DNA from: Actinokineospora inagensis DSM 44258
GTDB taxonomy: Bacteria; Actinomycetota; Actinomycetes; Mycobacteriales; Pseudonocardiaceae
Direction of reading: 5' to 3'
Assembly (NCBI RefSeq): GCF_000482865.1
Contig: NZ_AXWW01000033.1
Span: forward strand, 1 to 64,000
Length of the DNA stretch: 64,000 nt
Both the position numbers and the translations under genes were made by a program. Below the pieces are notes generated by a model. The model was not told the origin of the DNA. It did no database searches and was given only the letters and a program-made list of their open reading frames with translations. Of this stretch, positions 35,170-43,357 are shown piece after piece (the stretch's first letter is position 1; each line of letters opens with the position of its first letter).

Positions 35170-37370
35170 GGACATCCGAGGTGGTCGTCGTCGATCTTCG
35201 GCACGGTGGGTCGCCGCCCAGCTCGCCCGCGGGCGGCGTGGTGGTGGTGGACTCGGCCGACCAGTTGGCCGTGCACGCCGAGGTATACCTGTCGCTGGTG
35301 GGCGCGGACATGGTCACCGACGTCATCTGCGTCGCGGTGGGCGAGTCCGGGACCGGCGACCCGCTGGACGGGGTCGTGCTGACCATGCCGCCCGCGCTCC
35401 GGCACGCCACCGTGCTGTGGGTCGGTGACCCGGTCGGCGTCGAGTGGGCGCCCGAGCACACCGTGCCGCGCCCCGCCGCCCGACCGGGTGAAGACCTCGA
35501 CGCGCTGGTGGCCGCGCTGCGCGACCCCACCCTGTTCGACCGGGTCGTCGCCGCGGCCGAGGAACTGCCCGCCGCCGCCGCGAGTCCCGGGATCCGGTTG
35601 GTCTCGCACGCTGTCGACCGGACCGAGCTGGCCGAGGCGCGGGCCGCCGCGGTCCGCTCGCTGTGCGCGGCCGACCAGCCCGCCACCGACGACATCAGCG
35701 TCACGATCCGGCAGTCGTTCCTGCTCGGCGGCCACGAAGGCGCGGTACTCACCGGACCAGTGCGCGACGCGCGGGTCGAGGCGCTGCGCAGGCTCGCCGA
35801 CGTCGCGGCGCTTGCCAAGCAGGTGGGCACGCCGCAGGCCCTGTTGGGTACCGCTCGCCCGACCGGTTCGATCGCCACCCAGACGGCGTGGGCCGGGCAG
35901 GCGGCGGAGAACTACCGCTTGGGCGTCGGCGAACTGCTCAACCGGATGGACGGCCAACTACAGGTCGGGCACCCGTCGGTGGACGCGGTGCGCGAACTGG
36001 GAGCCCCCGCCCCGCGCGATGTTGACGGCCACGAGATCGCGGGCGCGCTGCGGCAGGCGGTCGACGCCCGGCTGGCCGCCGGGGCCGCGTTGCCGACGGT
36101 GAGCCGGGAACTGCGCCAGCTCGCCGCGTCGGCAAAACCGCAGGGCTGTGTGTCCGCTTTGGACCAGGTGGCCGCGATCGGGCCGTTGTCGTTGTCGCTA
36201 CCGGAGTTCCGCCGCTGGCCGATCCCGATCCTGGCGTTGCCGCTGATCTTCCTGACCTGCGCCGCGGTCGCGTTCCTGCTCGGACCGGGGTGGACCGGCT
36301 GGCTCGCCGGTGCGCTGCTGGCGTCGGGGTGGACGTGCGCTGGGTGGCTGTTCCTCGCCCGGCGCCCGGGGCCGGAGGGAGAACCGGGGTTCGGCACCGT
36401 CGTCCCGGCGGCGCTGAGCGTCTATGGCCTGAGTTCTCTCGTTGGGGCGGTGGCGGGCGCGTTACCCCGTGGCTTGGTCACCGAACTCGCTCGGCCGCTG
36501 ATGCCCGAGTTGGTCGCGGATCTGTTGGCGGTCGCGGTGGTGTTGGTCTCCGCCGTCGTGGTCGCGTTCAGTTGGCGCGGCGCGGTTCGCCAGTGGCGGG
36601 CGGCGTTCGCCATCGACGGGGTGCGCACGGCGATCGGTGAACTCACCACGGTCGCCGACGACACCACGGCCCGCGAGTGGTTGCCGTTGTTGAGAAGGCG
36701 CGCGACAGCCGCCGCGGCCGCGGAAGTCGCCGCGGGCTTGGACGAAGTGGCGGGCACCCTCGTCGACACGGGGGACCAGTTGTTCCCCCCACCCGCGTTG
36801 TCCGTCCCAGGTGGACAACAGATGGCCCGCCCCGTCCCGCGCGAGCTGTACACCGTCGTCCGCGGCGACCTGGTCGACCTGGCCAGGACCGCGCTGCAAC
36901 CGGCGTGGCCCGCGGCCGAGTCTGCCCTGCGGGCCAACCCCGGCGTCTACGCGGCCCGGCTGGAACGGCTGGTCGACGAGTACAGCACCGAGGTGCGCAG
37001 GCGGGGTCTGCTGTCGTCGACCACGCACAGCAGCGACAACAGCACCCGCGACGACATGCTCAACCGGACCTGGCAGGAGTCGCCCGACGCGCTCGCCGCC
37101 CTGCGCACCCATGCGGGCGCCGACATGACCCAGCTCTGCGCGGGCGGCCAACTGCGTTACCTGAGCACGGCGGTGGAACCGGTACTGGTCCGCTTCGCGC
37201 CCGCCCAACTGCGTCGGGCGCTGAGCCGGGACAGTGTCCACACCGGACTCGCGGGTGATCCGAGTGTGGTGTGGAGCGAGGGCGGGGAGTTCGTCGGCGC
37301 GCTCCGGCTGCTGCCGCTGCGCGCGGAGTCGGTGCTGCACGTGTACAGCAGTGGAGGGGTGAACGGGTGA
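35166..37370 (+). CDS. large protein with central membrane segment, unknown
   Basis: 734 residues. N-terminal ~340 residues soluble; four transmembrane helices between about 352 and 472 (WPIPILALPLIFLTCAAVAFLL, WLAGALLASGWTCAGWLFLA, AALSVYGLSSLVGAVAGALP, LVADLLAVAVVLVSAVVVAF); C-terminal ~260 residues soluble. No recognised enzymatic motif. The start codon lies inside the tubulin-like stop and the stop inside the next start (GTGA). Likely the membrane tether of the tubulin-like protein (inference from coupling). Confidence 0.75.
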   Translation: MRTSEVVVVDLRHGGSPPSSPAGGVVVVDSADQLAVHAEVYLSLVGADMVTDVICVAVGESGTGDPLDGVVLTMPPALRHATVLWVGDPVGVEWAPEHTVPRPAARPGEDLDALVAALRDPTLFDRVVAAAEELPAAAASPGIRLVSHAVDRTELAEARAAAVRSLCAADQPATDDISVTIRQSFLLGGHEGAVLTGPVRDARVEALRRLADVAALAKQVGTPQALLGTARPTGSIATQTAWAGQAAENYRLGVGELLNRMDGQLQVGHPSVDAVRELGAPAPRDVDGHEIAGALRQAVDARLAAGAALPTVSRELRQLAASAKPQGCVSALDQVAAIGPLSLSLPEFRRWPIPILALPLIFLTCAAVAFLLGPGWTGWLAGALLASGWTCAGWLFLARRPGPEGEPGFGTVVPAALSVYGLSSLVGAVAGALPRGLVTELARPLMPELVADLLAVAVVLVSAVVVAFSWRGAVRQWRAAFAIDGVRTAIGELTTVADDTTAREWLPLLRRRATAAAAAEVAAGLDEVAGTLVDTGDQLFPPPALSVPGGQQMARPVPRELYTVVRGDLVDLARTALQPAWPAAESALRANPGVYAARLERLVDEYSTEVRRRGLLSSTTHSSDNSTRDDMLNRTWQESPDALAALRTHAGADMTQLCAGGQLRYLSTAVEPVLVRFAPAQLRRALSRDSVHTGLAGDPSVVWSEGGEFVGALRLLPLRAESVLHVYSSGGVNG

Positions 37371-38353
37371 GCAACGGGACGCGGCAAGTGGTCTGCCGCA
37401 CGGTCCTCGGCGCGCGGCAGGAGATCGCCATCGAGGACGTCAACGAGTTCCAGACCCCGGGGGCGCGGCTGTCCCAACAGTTGGTGCGGGTCAAGGGTGC
37501 GCCTTTCGTGCGCAAGTACGTCCCCGCCGCCTTGGGCGCGCGGCTCCCCGCGCTCTACGCCTTGCTGGACAACGAGATCCGCGCGGGTTGCAGGCTCGCG
37601 CAGGCATACGGCGCCAACTACCCTTCCGAGCTGGCGCACCTGGTCGCCTACAACGTCGACGCCGAGGAACCGTTCGCCCTGTTCCACGAGTACCGCGGCG
37701 TGGCGCTCGGACCGGGACCGCGCTTCGACGACGACGAGATCCGCCAGTTCGAGCTCGGCCTGCTGCGCGCCTTGCAGTACACCTCCGCCGCCGGGGTCGT
37801 GCACGGCTCGGTGGGCCCGGACGCGCTGCGCTGGAACGCGGGCCACGTCCAACTGGTCGACTTCGAGTCCGCCGAACGGGTCGGCGAACCGCGTCGACCG
37901 TCCACCACGCGTGTCCGCTCACCCGAGCAGACAGCCGGAACCGGCCTGGTCAGCGCCCGTGACGACGTGTGGGCCGCCGGTCACCTCATCCGCGTCACCC
38001 GCCTGCAGGCCCGCCCCGGCGACCAACTCCCCGACCACCGCCACGACCCAGAGGGCCTGCGCACCGTCCTCTCCCCGGTGTTCGACAACCCCGTCGACCA
38101 CCGCCCCGAACCCGTCGAACTGCTGCGGCGCCTGCGGGACAACACCCGGTTCCCCGTCCCCGACGACCTCGACGTGAACTACTCGGCGGGCCGGGAACGG
38201 TTCGAACAGGTCAGCCTCGCCAAACGCCTACAGCTCCCCAACCCGTCCGCCAACGGCGGAAAACCCGCCAAGCGCGGCAAACGCGTCTTCCCGTTCCTCG
38301 GCACCATGCTCCTCGTCGCCTGCGCCATCATCACCGCGGCGGTGACCCTATGA
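37367..38353 (+). CDS. degenerate Ser/Thr kinase-like protein, tail-anchored
   Basis: 328 residues with the order of protein-kinase motifs but altered residues. The catalytic loop HRDxKPxN appears as HGSVGPDALRW (146-156), lacking the Asp base; the DFG strand is VDFES (164-168); APE is SPEQ (185-188); helix F is RDDVWAAGHLI (198-208). VRKYV (about 48-52) may keep a Lys. The glycine-rich loop is not clear. The protein is therefore probably a pseudokinase or an atypical kinase. It ends in one transmembrane helix (about 306-327), placing the kinase-like domain in the cytoplasm. GTG start overlapping the previous stop, GGAGG nine bases upstream. Confidence 0.72.
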   Translation: MSNGTRQVVCRTVLGARQEIAIEDVNEFQTPGARLSQQLVRVKGAPFVRKYVPAALGARLPALYALLDNEIRAGCRLAQAYGANYPSELAHLVAYNVDAEEPFALFHEYRGVALGPGPRFDDDEIRQFELGLLRALQYTSAAGVVHGSVGPDALRWNAGHVQLVDFESAERVGEPRRPSTTRVRSPEQTAGTGLVSARDDVWAAGHLIRVTRLQARPGDQLPDHRHDPEGLRTVLSPVFDNPVDHRPEPVELLRRLRDNTRFPVPDDLDVNYSAGRERFEQVSLAKRLQLPNPSANGGKPAKRGKRVFPFLGTMLLVACAIITAAVTL

Positions 38354-39423
38354 CCGGCATCACCCCGTTCCCCCGGCTGATCCGCTGCCCCATCTGCGCC
38401 GACGAGTTCCCCTGGTCGCACGACCCGATCATCTCGGTGTGGGACGACGAGAAACGCGACTACCTGCACATCGACACGTCGTCGTGGTCCGCGGAGAAAC
38501 GCGCCGACCTCGCCCAGCGCGGCTACCGGCAGTGCCCCAACCCGTCCGGCGACACCCAGGAGGAGCACTACCTGCCCGCGACCTTCGGCGACTTCGGCGA
38601 CCCGATGGTCATCGGCCTGGTCGGCGGCGGCGCCTCGGGCAAGACCCACCTGCTGACGGCGATGATCCGACAGGCCTACCTCAACGGCCTGGCGCCGTAC
38701 GACATCACCGTCAAGGCGCTCGACCACCGGCGGCACCGGTCGTTCCGCGAGAAGTTCATCGAGGAGTTCGAACGCGGCGCCGCGCTGGCAGGCACCGACA
38801 CCGGCATCTCCGACGCCGCCGACATCCTGCTGCTGCGCGGGCCCGCTGGTGTCCGGCCGATCACGTTCTTCGACGTGGCGGGGGAGGACCTGCGCGACAT
38901 CGACGCCCGCAACCGGTCGACCCGGTTCCTGATCGGCGCCACCGCGGTGATCTTCGTGCACCCGTGCGACGACCGCGGCCCGGACGGCCAGGTGATCCGG
39001 CGGACCGAGAACCTGGCCTTCGACCTCGCCGTGGAACGGTTGCGCAGCAAGCGGTTGCCCGCGGTCGTCGCGGTCACCAAGGCCGACCGGCTGCGGTACG
39101 CGCCCCCGGTCGAGCGCTGGCTGCGCCGCGGCGACGAAACCTCGGTCGACGCGGACCGGATCCGCGCCGAGAGCCGGGACGTCTACGCGTTCCTGCACCA
39201 CTCCGGCGCGGGCGGTTCGCTGGAGCCGTACCAGGCGTTCCCCCGCTGCACCCTGCACTTCGTCTCCGCCAGCGGCGGCGAGGCGGCCAAGGGCGCCGCG
39301 GCGGGCAAGAACGTCTTCCCCCGTGGGTTCCACCCGACCCGGGTGCTGGAACCCCTCGTGTCCATCCTGGCCATGACGGGGATGATCACCGGTCCCGAGG
39401 CGGAAAGAGTGGGCATGCCGTGA
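38350..39423 (+). CDS. DO-GTPase-type P-loop GTPase with N-terminal zinc ribbon
   Basis: 357 residues. N-terminal zinc-ribbon-like part with C13PIC16 and a second CP at 62-63. P-loop GGGASGKT (92-99), Walker B FFDVAGED (173-180, the DxxG of GTPases) and TKAD (243-246, guanine specificity). This arrangement matches the DO-GTPase families described in bacterial conflict systems. It is coupled by overlap to the kinase-like gene upstream (ATGA) and to the GAP1-N2 gene downstream (GTGA), exactly the partner expected for a GTPase-associated protein. Confidence 0.82.
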   Translation: MTGITPFPRLIRCPICADEFPWSHDPIISVWDDEKRDYLHIDTSSWSAEKRADLAQRGYRQCPNPSGDTQEEHYLPATFGDFGDPMVIGLVGGGASGKTHLLTAMIRQAYLNGLAPYDITVKALDHRRHRSFREKFIEEFERGAALAGTDTGISDAADILLLRGPAGVRPITFFDVAGEDLRDIDARNRSTRFLIGATAVIFVHPCDDRGPDGQVIRRTENLAFDLAVERLRSKRLPAVVAVTKADRLRYAPPVERWLRRGDETSVDADRIRAESRDVYAFLHHSGAGGSLEPYQAFPRCTLHFVSASGGEAAKGAAAGKNVFPRGFHPTRVLEPLVSILAMTGMITGPEAERVGMP

Positions 39424-41237
39424 CCAGCACCAAACTCCTTGTGCACCAATTGTTCTTCGGCTTCAACGAGTCACGCGGCGAGCACACCCTGCTGGACGCG
39501 TCGTTCTCCGGGGCCTCGGCGAGGGACGCTTGGGCGAGCAAGTTGCGCAACCACACCAGGTTGAAGGTCGACGGCGGCGGTGAGGTCCCCCCGCGCGCGT
39601 TCAGCTACCTGCGGTTTGCCGACGGCACCGCCGCCGTGATCACCCGGTTTGCCGACGGGCACTCCGCAGGGCGCGGTGACGCGCACGCGCTGACCGGGAC
39701 CGCGGAGGTTCTGACCCCGGAGATCGCGATGGGTCTGGAGTCGTGGCCGGAGTGGCAGGCCAGGTCCAGCGCCAAACGACCACCGAGGGAGATCACCGCG
39801 GCTGAGTTGGCCGCGGTGGCGGATGATCTGTCGGTGGAGCGGGCGAATCGAGTGCGGGGCCTGTTGGGCGTGGTGCTGACCACCATGCTCCCGCAGCCGG
39901 GTGCTCCGATCAGTATCATCAACTGCCGGGAAGAAGACAAAGTACCACTGCTACGCGCCATTTACGTCGCTGCAGACGTCTACCTGCGCAATAGTCTCGG
40001 TGTCAACCGGAGTTGGACGTTCTCGACTTTCGAACATCGGCACGGCGACACTCTCGAGAACCTGCCCGAGTTGGTGTTCCTCTCGGCATGGCCCGATGAG
40101 CGGCGCCCCAACCGCGTCCACGTCGACCTCAGCCAGCCCGCCGTGTTGTCGGCGGAGGCCCAACGCCTCGTGGACCGGATGTTCGACCAGACGGGCGCCC
40201 AGCCCTCGACAGCAAACCAGGTCGAGGCTCCGGTTCCCACCGTGCCCAGCCCGATCGCGCGCCGACCTGACCCACAGCCGCAGGAGAACGCGGTGCGGCA
40301 GGTCGCCCAGCCCGCCGCGACCGTGTCGCGGCCCGCGCCGACCTCGGCGGTCGACGCGTTGTTGCGGGCCACTTCCATGGCCGAGTTCCAGGCCACGCTC
40401 GACGCCGTCGCGCGCGGCGGCGACCTCCTCTGGAAGTCGACGACCGTCGAGGACATCGATCGGCTCACCGACCGGATCGACCAGTTCGCGTTGGTGGACA
40501 GCCTGGTCAAGTTGGGGCACGCCTGCTACGGCACGCAGGTGGAGAACCTGGGCGACCCGCAGGCCCGCAGGCACGCGATGGATGTCATCGCCCAAAGCCA
40601 CTCGACGCGCTTCACCAACATGTTGGTGGCATCGCTGTTGGCGAACCCACACCAAGATGTCATCGACGCGTTGCGGAAACGCTTGCAAGGCAAGGCATGG
40701 GAAGCGCCGTCCACGCGGCCGGGTAGGTTCGTCGGGCGGGCCGAGCAGTTGCTCCGGCAACACAACCGGTGGCAGCGGGTGGCGATCATCCTGCTGTCCG
40801 TGGTGACTGTGTTCGTTGTCGGCCTCTTCGTGGGCAGGAGCCTCGTGGCGAACCAATCCACCCCGACCGCGACTCCGCAGACGACCTTGCCTACCAAGGC
40901 AAACGTGCCGGCGCCCACGACCACACAGCCGGACGTGACGCTGCCCCCTGTGCAGCTCCAGTCCGAAGCGATTGATGTAGTCCTGCCCGTGGCGGAGGGC
41001 AGCAAGTTGTGGTCGTTCGTCCGGACTGCCACAGGGGTGTACCCACAAATGCAGTGCACAGATACCTCGCCGCGCAAGTGGGTCTGTGTGCGGCAGCTCG
41101 AACACAAGGGGCTGTATGGCGCGGACGGCGAGTTCCTGTTTGCCGTTGTGACGAAGGACTTACTGGCAACGGTGGCGGCGAACGTGGACAAGCCGTTGCA
41201 GGACATCGGGTTGGCCTACCAGAGGGTCGGTGGCTGA
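39420..41237 (+). CDS. GAP1-N2-type GTPase-associated protein, membrane-spanning
   Basis: 605 residues. The N-terminus VHQLFFGFNESRGEHTLL (about 8-25) fits the GAP1-N2 domain that accompanies DO-GTPases; LESWPEWQARS and a long helical middle follow. A transmembrane helix near 451-475 (AIILLSVVTVFVVGLFVG) leads to a Thr/Pro-rich linker and a ~100-residue external domain with two Cys (MQCTDT, WVCVRQ). So a cytoplasmic GTPase partner is joined to an external domain. GTG start within the GTPase stop. Confidence 0.72.
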   Translation: MTSTKLLVHQLFFGFNESRGEHTLLDASFSGASARDAWASKLRNHTRLKVDGGGEVPPRAFSYLRFADGTAAVITRFADGHSAGRGDAHALTGTAEVLTPEIAMGLESWPEWQARSSAKRPPREITAAELAAVADDLSVERANRVRGLLGVVLTTMLPQPGAPISIINCREEDKVPLLRAIYVAADVYLRNSLGVNRSWTFSTFEHRHGDTLENLPELVFLSAWPDERRPNRVHVDLSQPAVLSAEAQRLVDRMFDQTGAQPSTANQVEAPVPTVPSPIARRPDPQPQENAVRQVAQPAATVSRPAPTSAVDALLRATSMAEFQATLDAVARGGDLLWKSTTVEDIDRLTDRIDQFALVDSLVKLGHACYGTQVENLGDPQARRHAMDVIAQSHSTRFTNMLVASLLANPHQDVIDALRKRLQGKAWEAPSTRPGRFVGRAEQLLRQHNRWQRVAIILLSVVTVFVVGLFVGRSLVANQSTPTATPQTTLPTKANVPAPTTTQPDVTLPPVQLQSEAIDVVLPVAEGSKLWSFVRTATGVYPQMQCTDTSPRKWVCVRQLEHKGLYGADGEFLFAVVTKDLLATVAANVDKPLQDIGLAYQRVGG

Positions 41238-42588
41238 GCGGCGTCGTCCATCTGTGGTGGGCGGCGAGGTGGTGGTGTGGCTGGTGGCGTTCCTCGTGCT
41301 GCCCACGGTTGTGGACCGCGCGGGGAACGACCACGGCGGGATGTGGGTCGCGTCGGCCGGTGGGTGGTTGGCGCTGTTCTGGCTCGTGCCCTGCGCCGCT
41401 GTCGCCGTGGTGGTGTGGCGGAGCAGGGTCGGAGTCGTCGCCGTGGTCACGGCCGTTTGCACGGTGGGATACGTCGTGGCGTTGCTGGTGTTCTCGCATC
41501 CGGCAGGGGAAGCGGCCGTCTACGAGGCGGGAGTCGATCCGGCGGTAGGGATCGGATGGGGGCTGCCGATCGTCGTCGGGACCATGGTGGTGGTGCTGGT
41601 CCGATGCGCGCGGCGGTTGCGGAACCCGTACGGGGGCGGGGCGGTGGCGGGAGTCGCCCTGGGTACGGCGGTGGCGGTCGTGCTCTTGGTGGTGCGGCAC
41701 GAGGATGACCGGGTCAGCGCCGTGTTGCTGGCCGCGGAGTCCAATACGGCGGTCGACGCCGCACACGGGGACAAGGCGGCGGGCGACGAACCACGGCTGT
41801 ACACCGGGGTGCTCGGCTCATCGAAGTGCGGCCCGCTGCCGTCGGATGACCTGACGGCGGTGGTGTTGCGATGGGACACCCGCGTCACCGCATTCGGTGC
41901 ATACGGCAGTTCGCCCTACCCCTATGCGGCCGTCTTGCAGGCCGGGACCTCGGTGCTGGTCGATCAGCACGGCGTGCCCAAGATCCGCTGCGGCGATGGC
42001 ACCCGGTTGGACCGGCCGACGGGCGTGCCCGAGCGCTTCCGGGGTACGCCGTGGCCGGGTTTCGCGGCCGACCACACCGTCGAGGTGACCCCTGCTCCCA
42101 CCGCGATCACGTCGTTCACCCTCGCTGGCCGTGAGCAGATCAACCGGCCGAGCGGTACCGCGGGGGAGCGGGACTGGCTGGACAAGCCGGACAGTGCCAT
42201 CCTCAATGGACAGTACTCCCTCAGCGGCACACTGACCACGTGCAACCTGTCGGACTGCTCGGGGCTGCAGACGTTCACCAGGGGACTCAAGGTTTCCGGG
42301 TGCCCCAACGCTTGCCTGGTTACCGTCGTGGACTGGCCCTCGCCGAGTCGGCTTTCCGTTGCCGGGGGCACCTGGTCGGCCACGGGCACGCCGGACAGGC
42401 CGTACCGTTGTCAAGGCGTGGACACCCACACCGCGGCGGCCATCACCTTCACCGTCAAGTCCGGCAAGGTCGTCAACGGCCAGTGGAACGCCGACCGGGT
42501 CGAAGGCGACTACCGCATCTACACCGACATACCGGATGCCTGCACCGATGCCAACGTGATCTGGCACTTCACCGGCACGCTCGACTGA
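41230..42588 (+). CDS. polytopic membrane protein with external beta domain
   Basis: 452 residues. About five transmembrane helices in the first ~155 residues, then a ~290-residue extracytoplasmic region with paired cysteines (SSKCGP, IRCGDG, TTCNLSDC, GCPNAC, YRCQG, DACTD) suggestive of a disulphide-rich sensor. No family is recognised. GTG start overlapping the GAP1-N2 gene by eight bases. Last gene of the island; its stop faces the NUDIX regulator gene across one base. Confidence 0.68.
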   Translation: MAERRRPSVVGGEVVVWLVAFLVLPTVVDRAGNDHGGMWVASAGGWLALFWLVPCAAVAVVVWRSRVGVVAVVTAVCTVGYVVALLVFSHPAGEAAVYEAGVDPAVGIGWGLPIVVGTMVVVLVRCARRLRNPYGGGAVAGVALGTAVAVVLLVVRHEDDRVSAVLLAAESNTAVDAAHGDKAAGDEPRLYTGVLGSSKCGPLPSDDLTAVVLRWDTRVTAFGAYGSSPYPYAAVLQAGTSVLVDQHGVPKIRCGDGTRLDRPTGVPERFRGTPWPGFAADHTVEVTPAPTAITSFTLAGREQINRPSGTAGERDWLDKPDSAILNGQYSLSGTLTTCNLSDCSGLQTFTRGLKVSGCPNACLVTVVDWPSPSRLSVAGGTWSATGTPDRPYRCQGVDTHTAAAITFTVKSGKVVNGQWNADRVEGDYRIYTDIPDACTDANVIWHFTGTLD

Positions 42589-42589
42589 C

Positions 42590-43303
42590 TCACGAATGGG
42601 ACCTGGGGGTCCGCTGCATCGGTGGGTGCAGGACGGCGGCGGGGCCCGCGCGGTAGAGGGTGGCGGGTCGGCCGTTCTTGGGGTGGCGCTTCTCGTCGGT
42701 GGATATCACGAATCCCTCCGCGTCGGTGACCTTGCGGTGGAAGTTGGGGCGGTCGAGTTCGATGCCCCACACCGCCTCGTACACCTCGCGCAGGTCGGCG
42801 ATGGTGAACAGGGGGGCGCAGAACGCGGTGGCGATGGTGGTGTTCTCCAGTCTGAGCCGCGCCTGTTCGACCGCGTCGGCGAGGATGTGGTCGTGGTCGA
42901 AGGCCAGGGTGACCTCCGGCGACATCGCCTCGGTGACCTCCACCCAGCCCGCGGCCGCGGCGTCCGACCCGGCGGACGGGATCGGCAGCCGCGGTGCGAT
43001 GGCGAGGAAGGCGCAGGTCACCACCCGTCCCCGGCTGTCCCGGTCGGGCGCCGAGTACACCCCCACCTGCTCCAGGTGGAAGGTCTCGGCGTCCAGCCCG
43101 GTCTCCTCCAGCAGCTCCCGCGCCGCGGTCTCCTCCACCGTCTCCCTGCCCCGGAGGAACCCGCCGGGGAGCGCGAGCATCCCCTGGTGCGGCTCGTTGG
43201 CCCGGCGGACCAGCAGCACCCGCAGGGCACCCCCGGTGATGGTGAGGATGACCAGGTCCGCGGTGAGGTGGACGAGTTCGCGCTTGCGCCTGCCTGGAGC
43301 CAT
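42590..43303 (-). CDS. NrtR-like NUDIX domain transcriptional regulator
   Basis: 237 residues. N-terminal NUDIX domain with an intact box (GGFLRGRETVEETAARELLEETGL, the GX5EX7REUXEEXGU pattern spans this stretch) and C-terminal winged helix (FTIADLREVYEAVWG, DRPNFHRKV) typical of NrtR, which senses ADP-ribose and controls NAD genes. Because the NUDIX catalytic glutamates are kept it could be an active pyrophosphatase, regulator, or both. TATGAT lies six bases before the ATG (leaderless pattern) and a TGTCA element lies about 25 bases further upstream. Confidence 0.85.
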   Translation of the reverse strand: MAPGRRKRELVHLTADLVILTITGGALRVLLVRRANEPHQGMLALPGGFLRGRETVEETAARELLEETGLDAETFHLEQVGVYSAPDRDSRGRVVTCAFLAIAPRLPIPSAGSDAAAAGWVEVTEAMSPEVTLAFDHDHILADAVEQARLRLENTTIATAFCAPLFTIADLREVYEAVWGIELDRPNFHRKVTDAEGFVISTDEKRHPKNGRPATLYRAGPAAVLHPPMQRTPRSHS

Positions 43304-43357
43304 TCCGCCATCATACCCATTTCTAGTCGGCCTGACATGAACCGGGTACCGGCGCCG

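Noticed and set aside
31795-35175. Very long open frame (over 1100 codons) antisense to the tubulin-like gene
   Set aside because: High-GC codon bias keeps the antisense frame free of stops. Its translation is low-complexity Arg/His/Leu/Pro/Gln-rich, and the forward frame has the GGTGSG motif and coupled start/stop signals.
37367-38353. Active Ser/Thr protein kinase (PknB-like)
   Set aside because: The catalytic Asp of the HRD motif is missing and the glycine-rich loop is unclear, so it is listed as degenerate.
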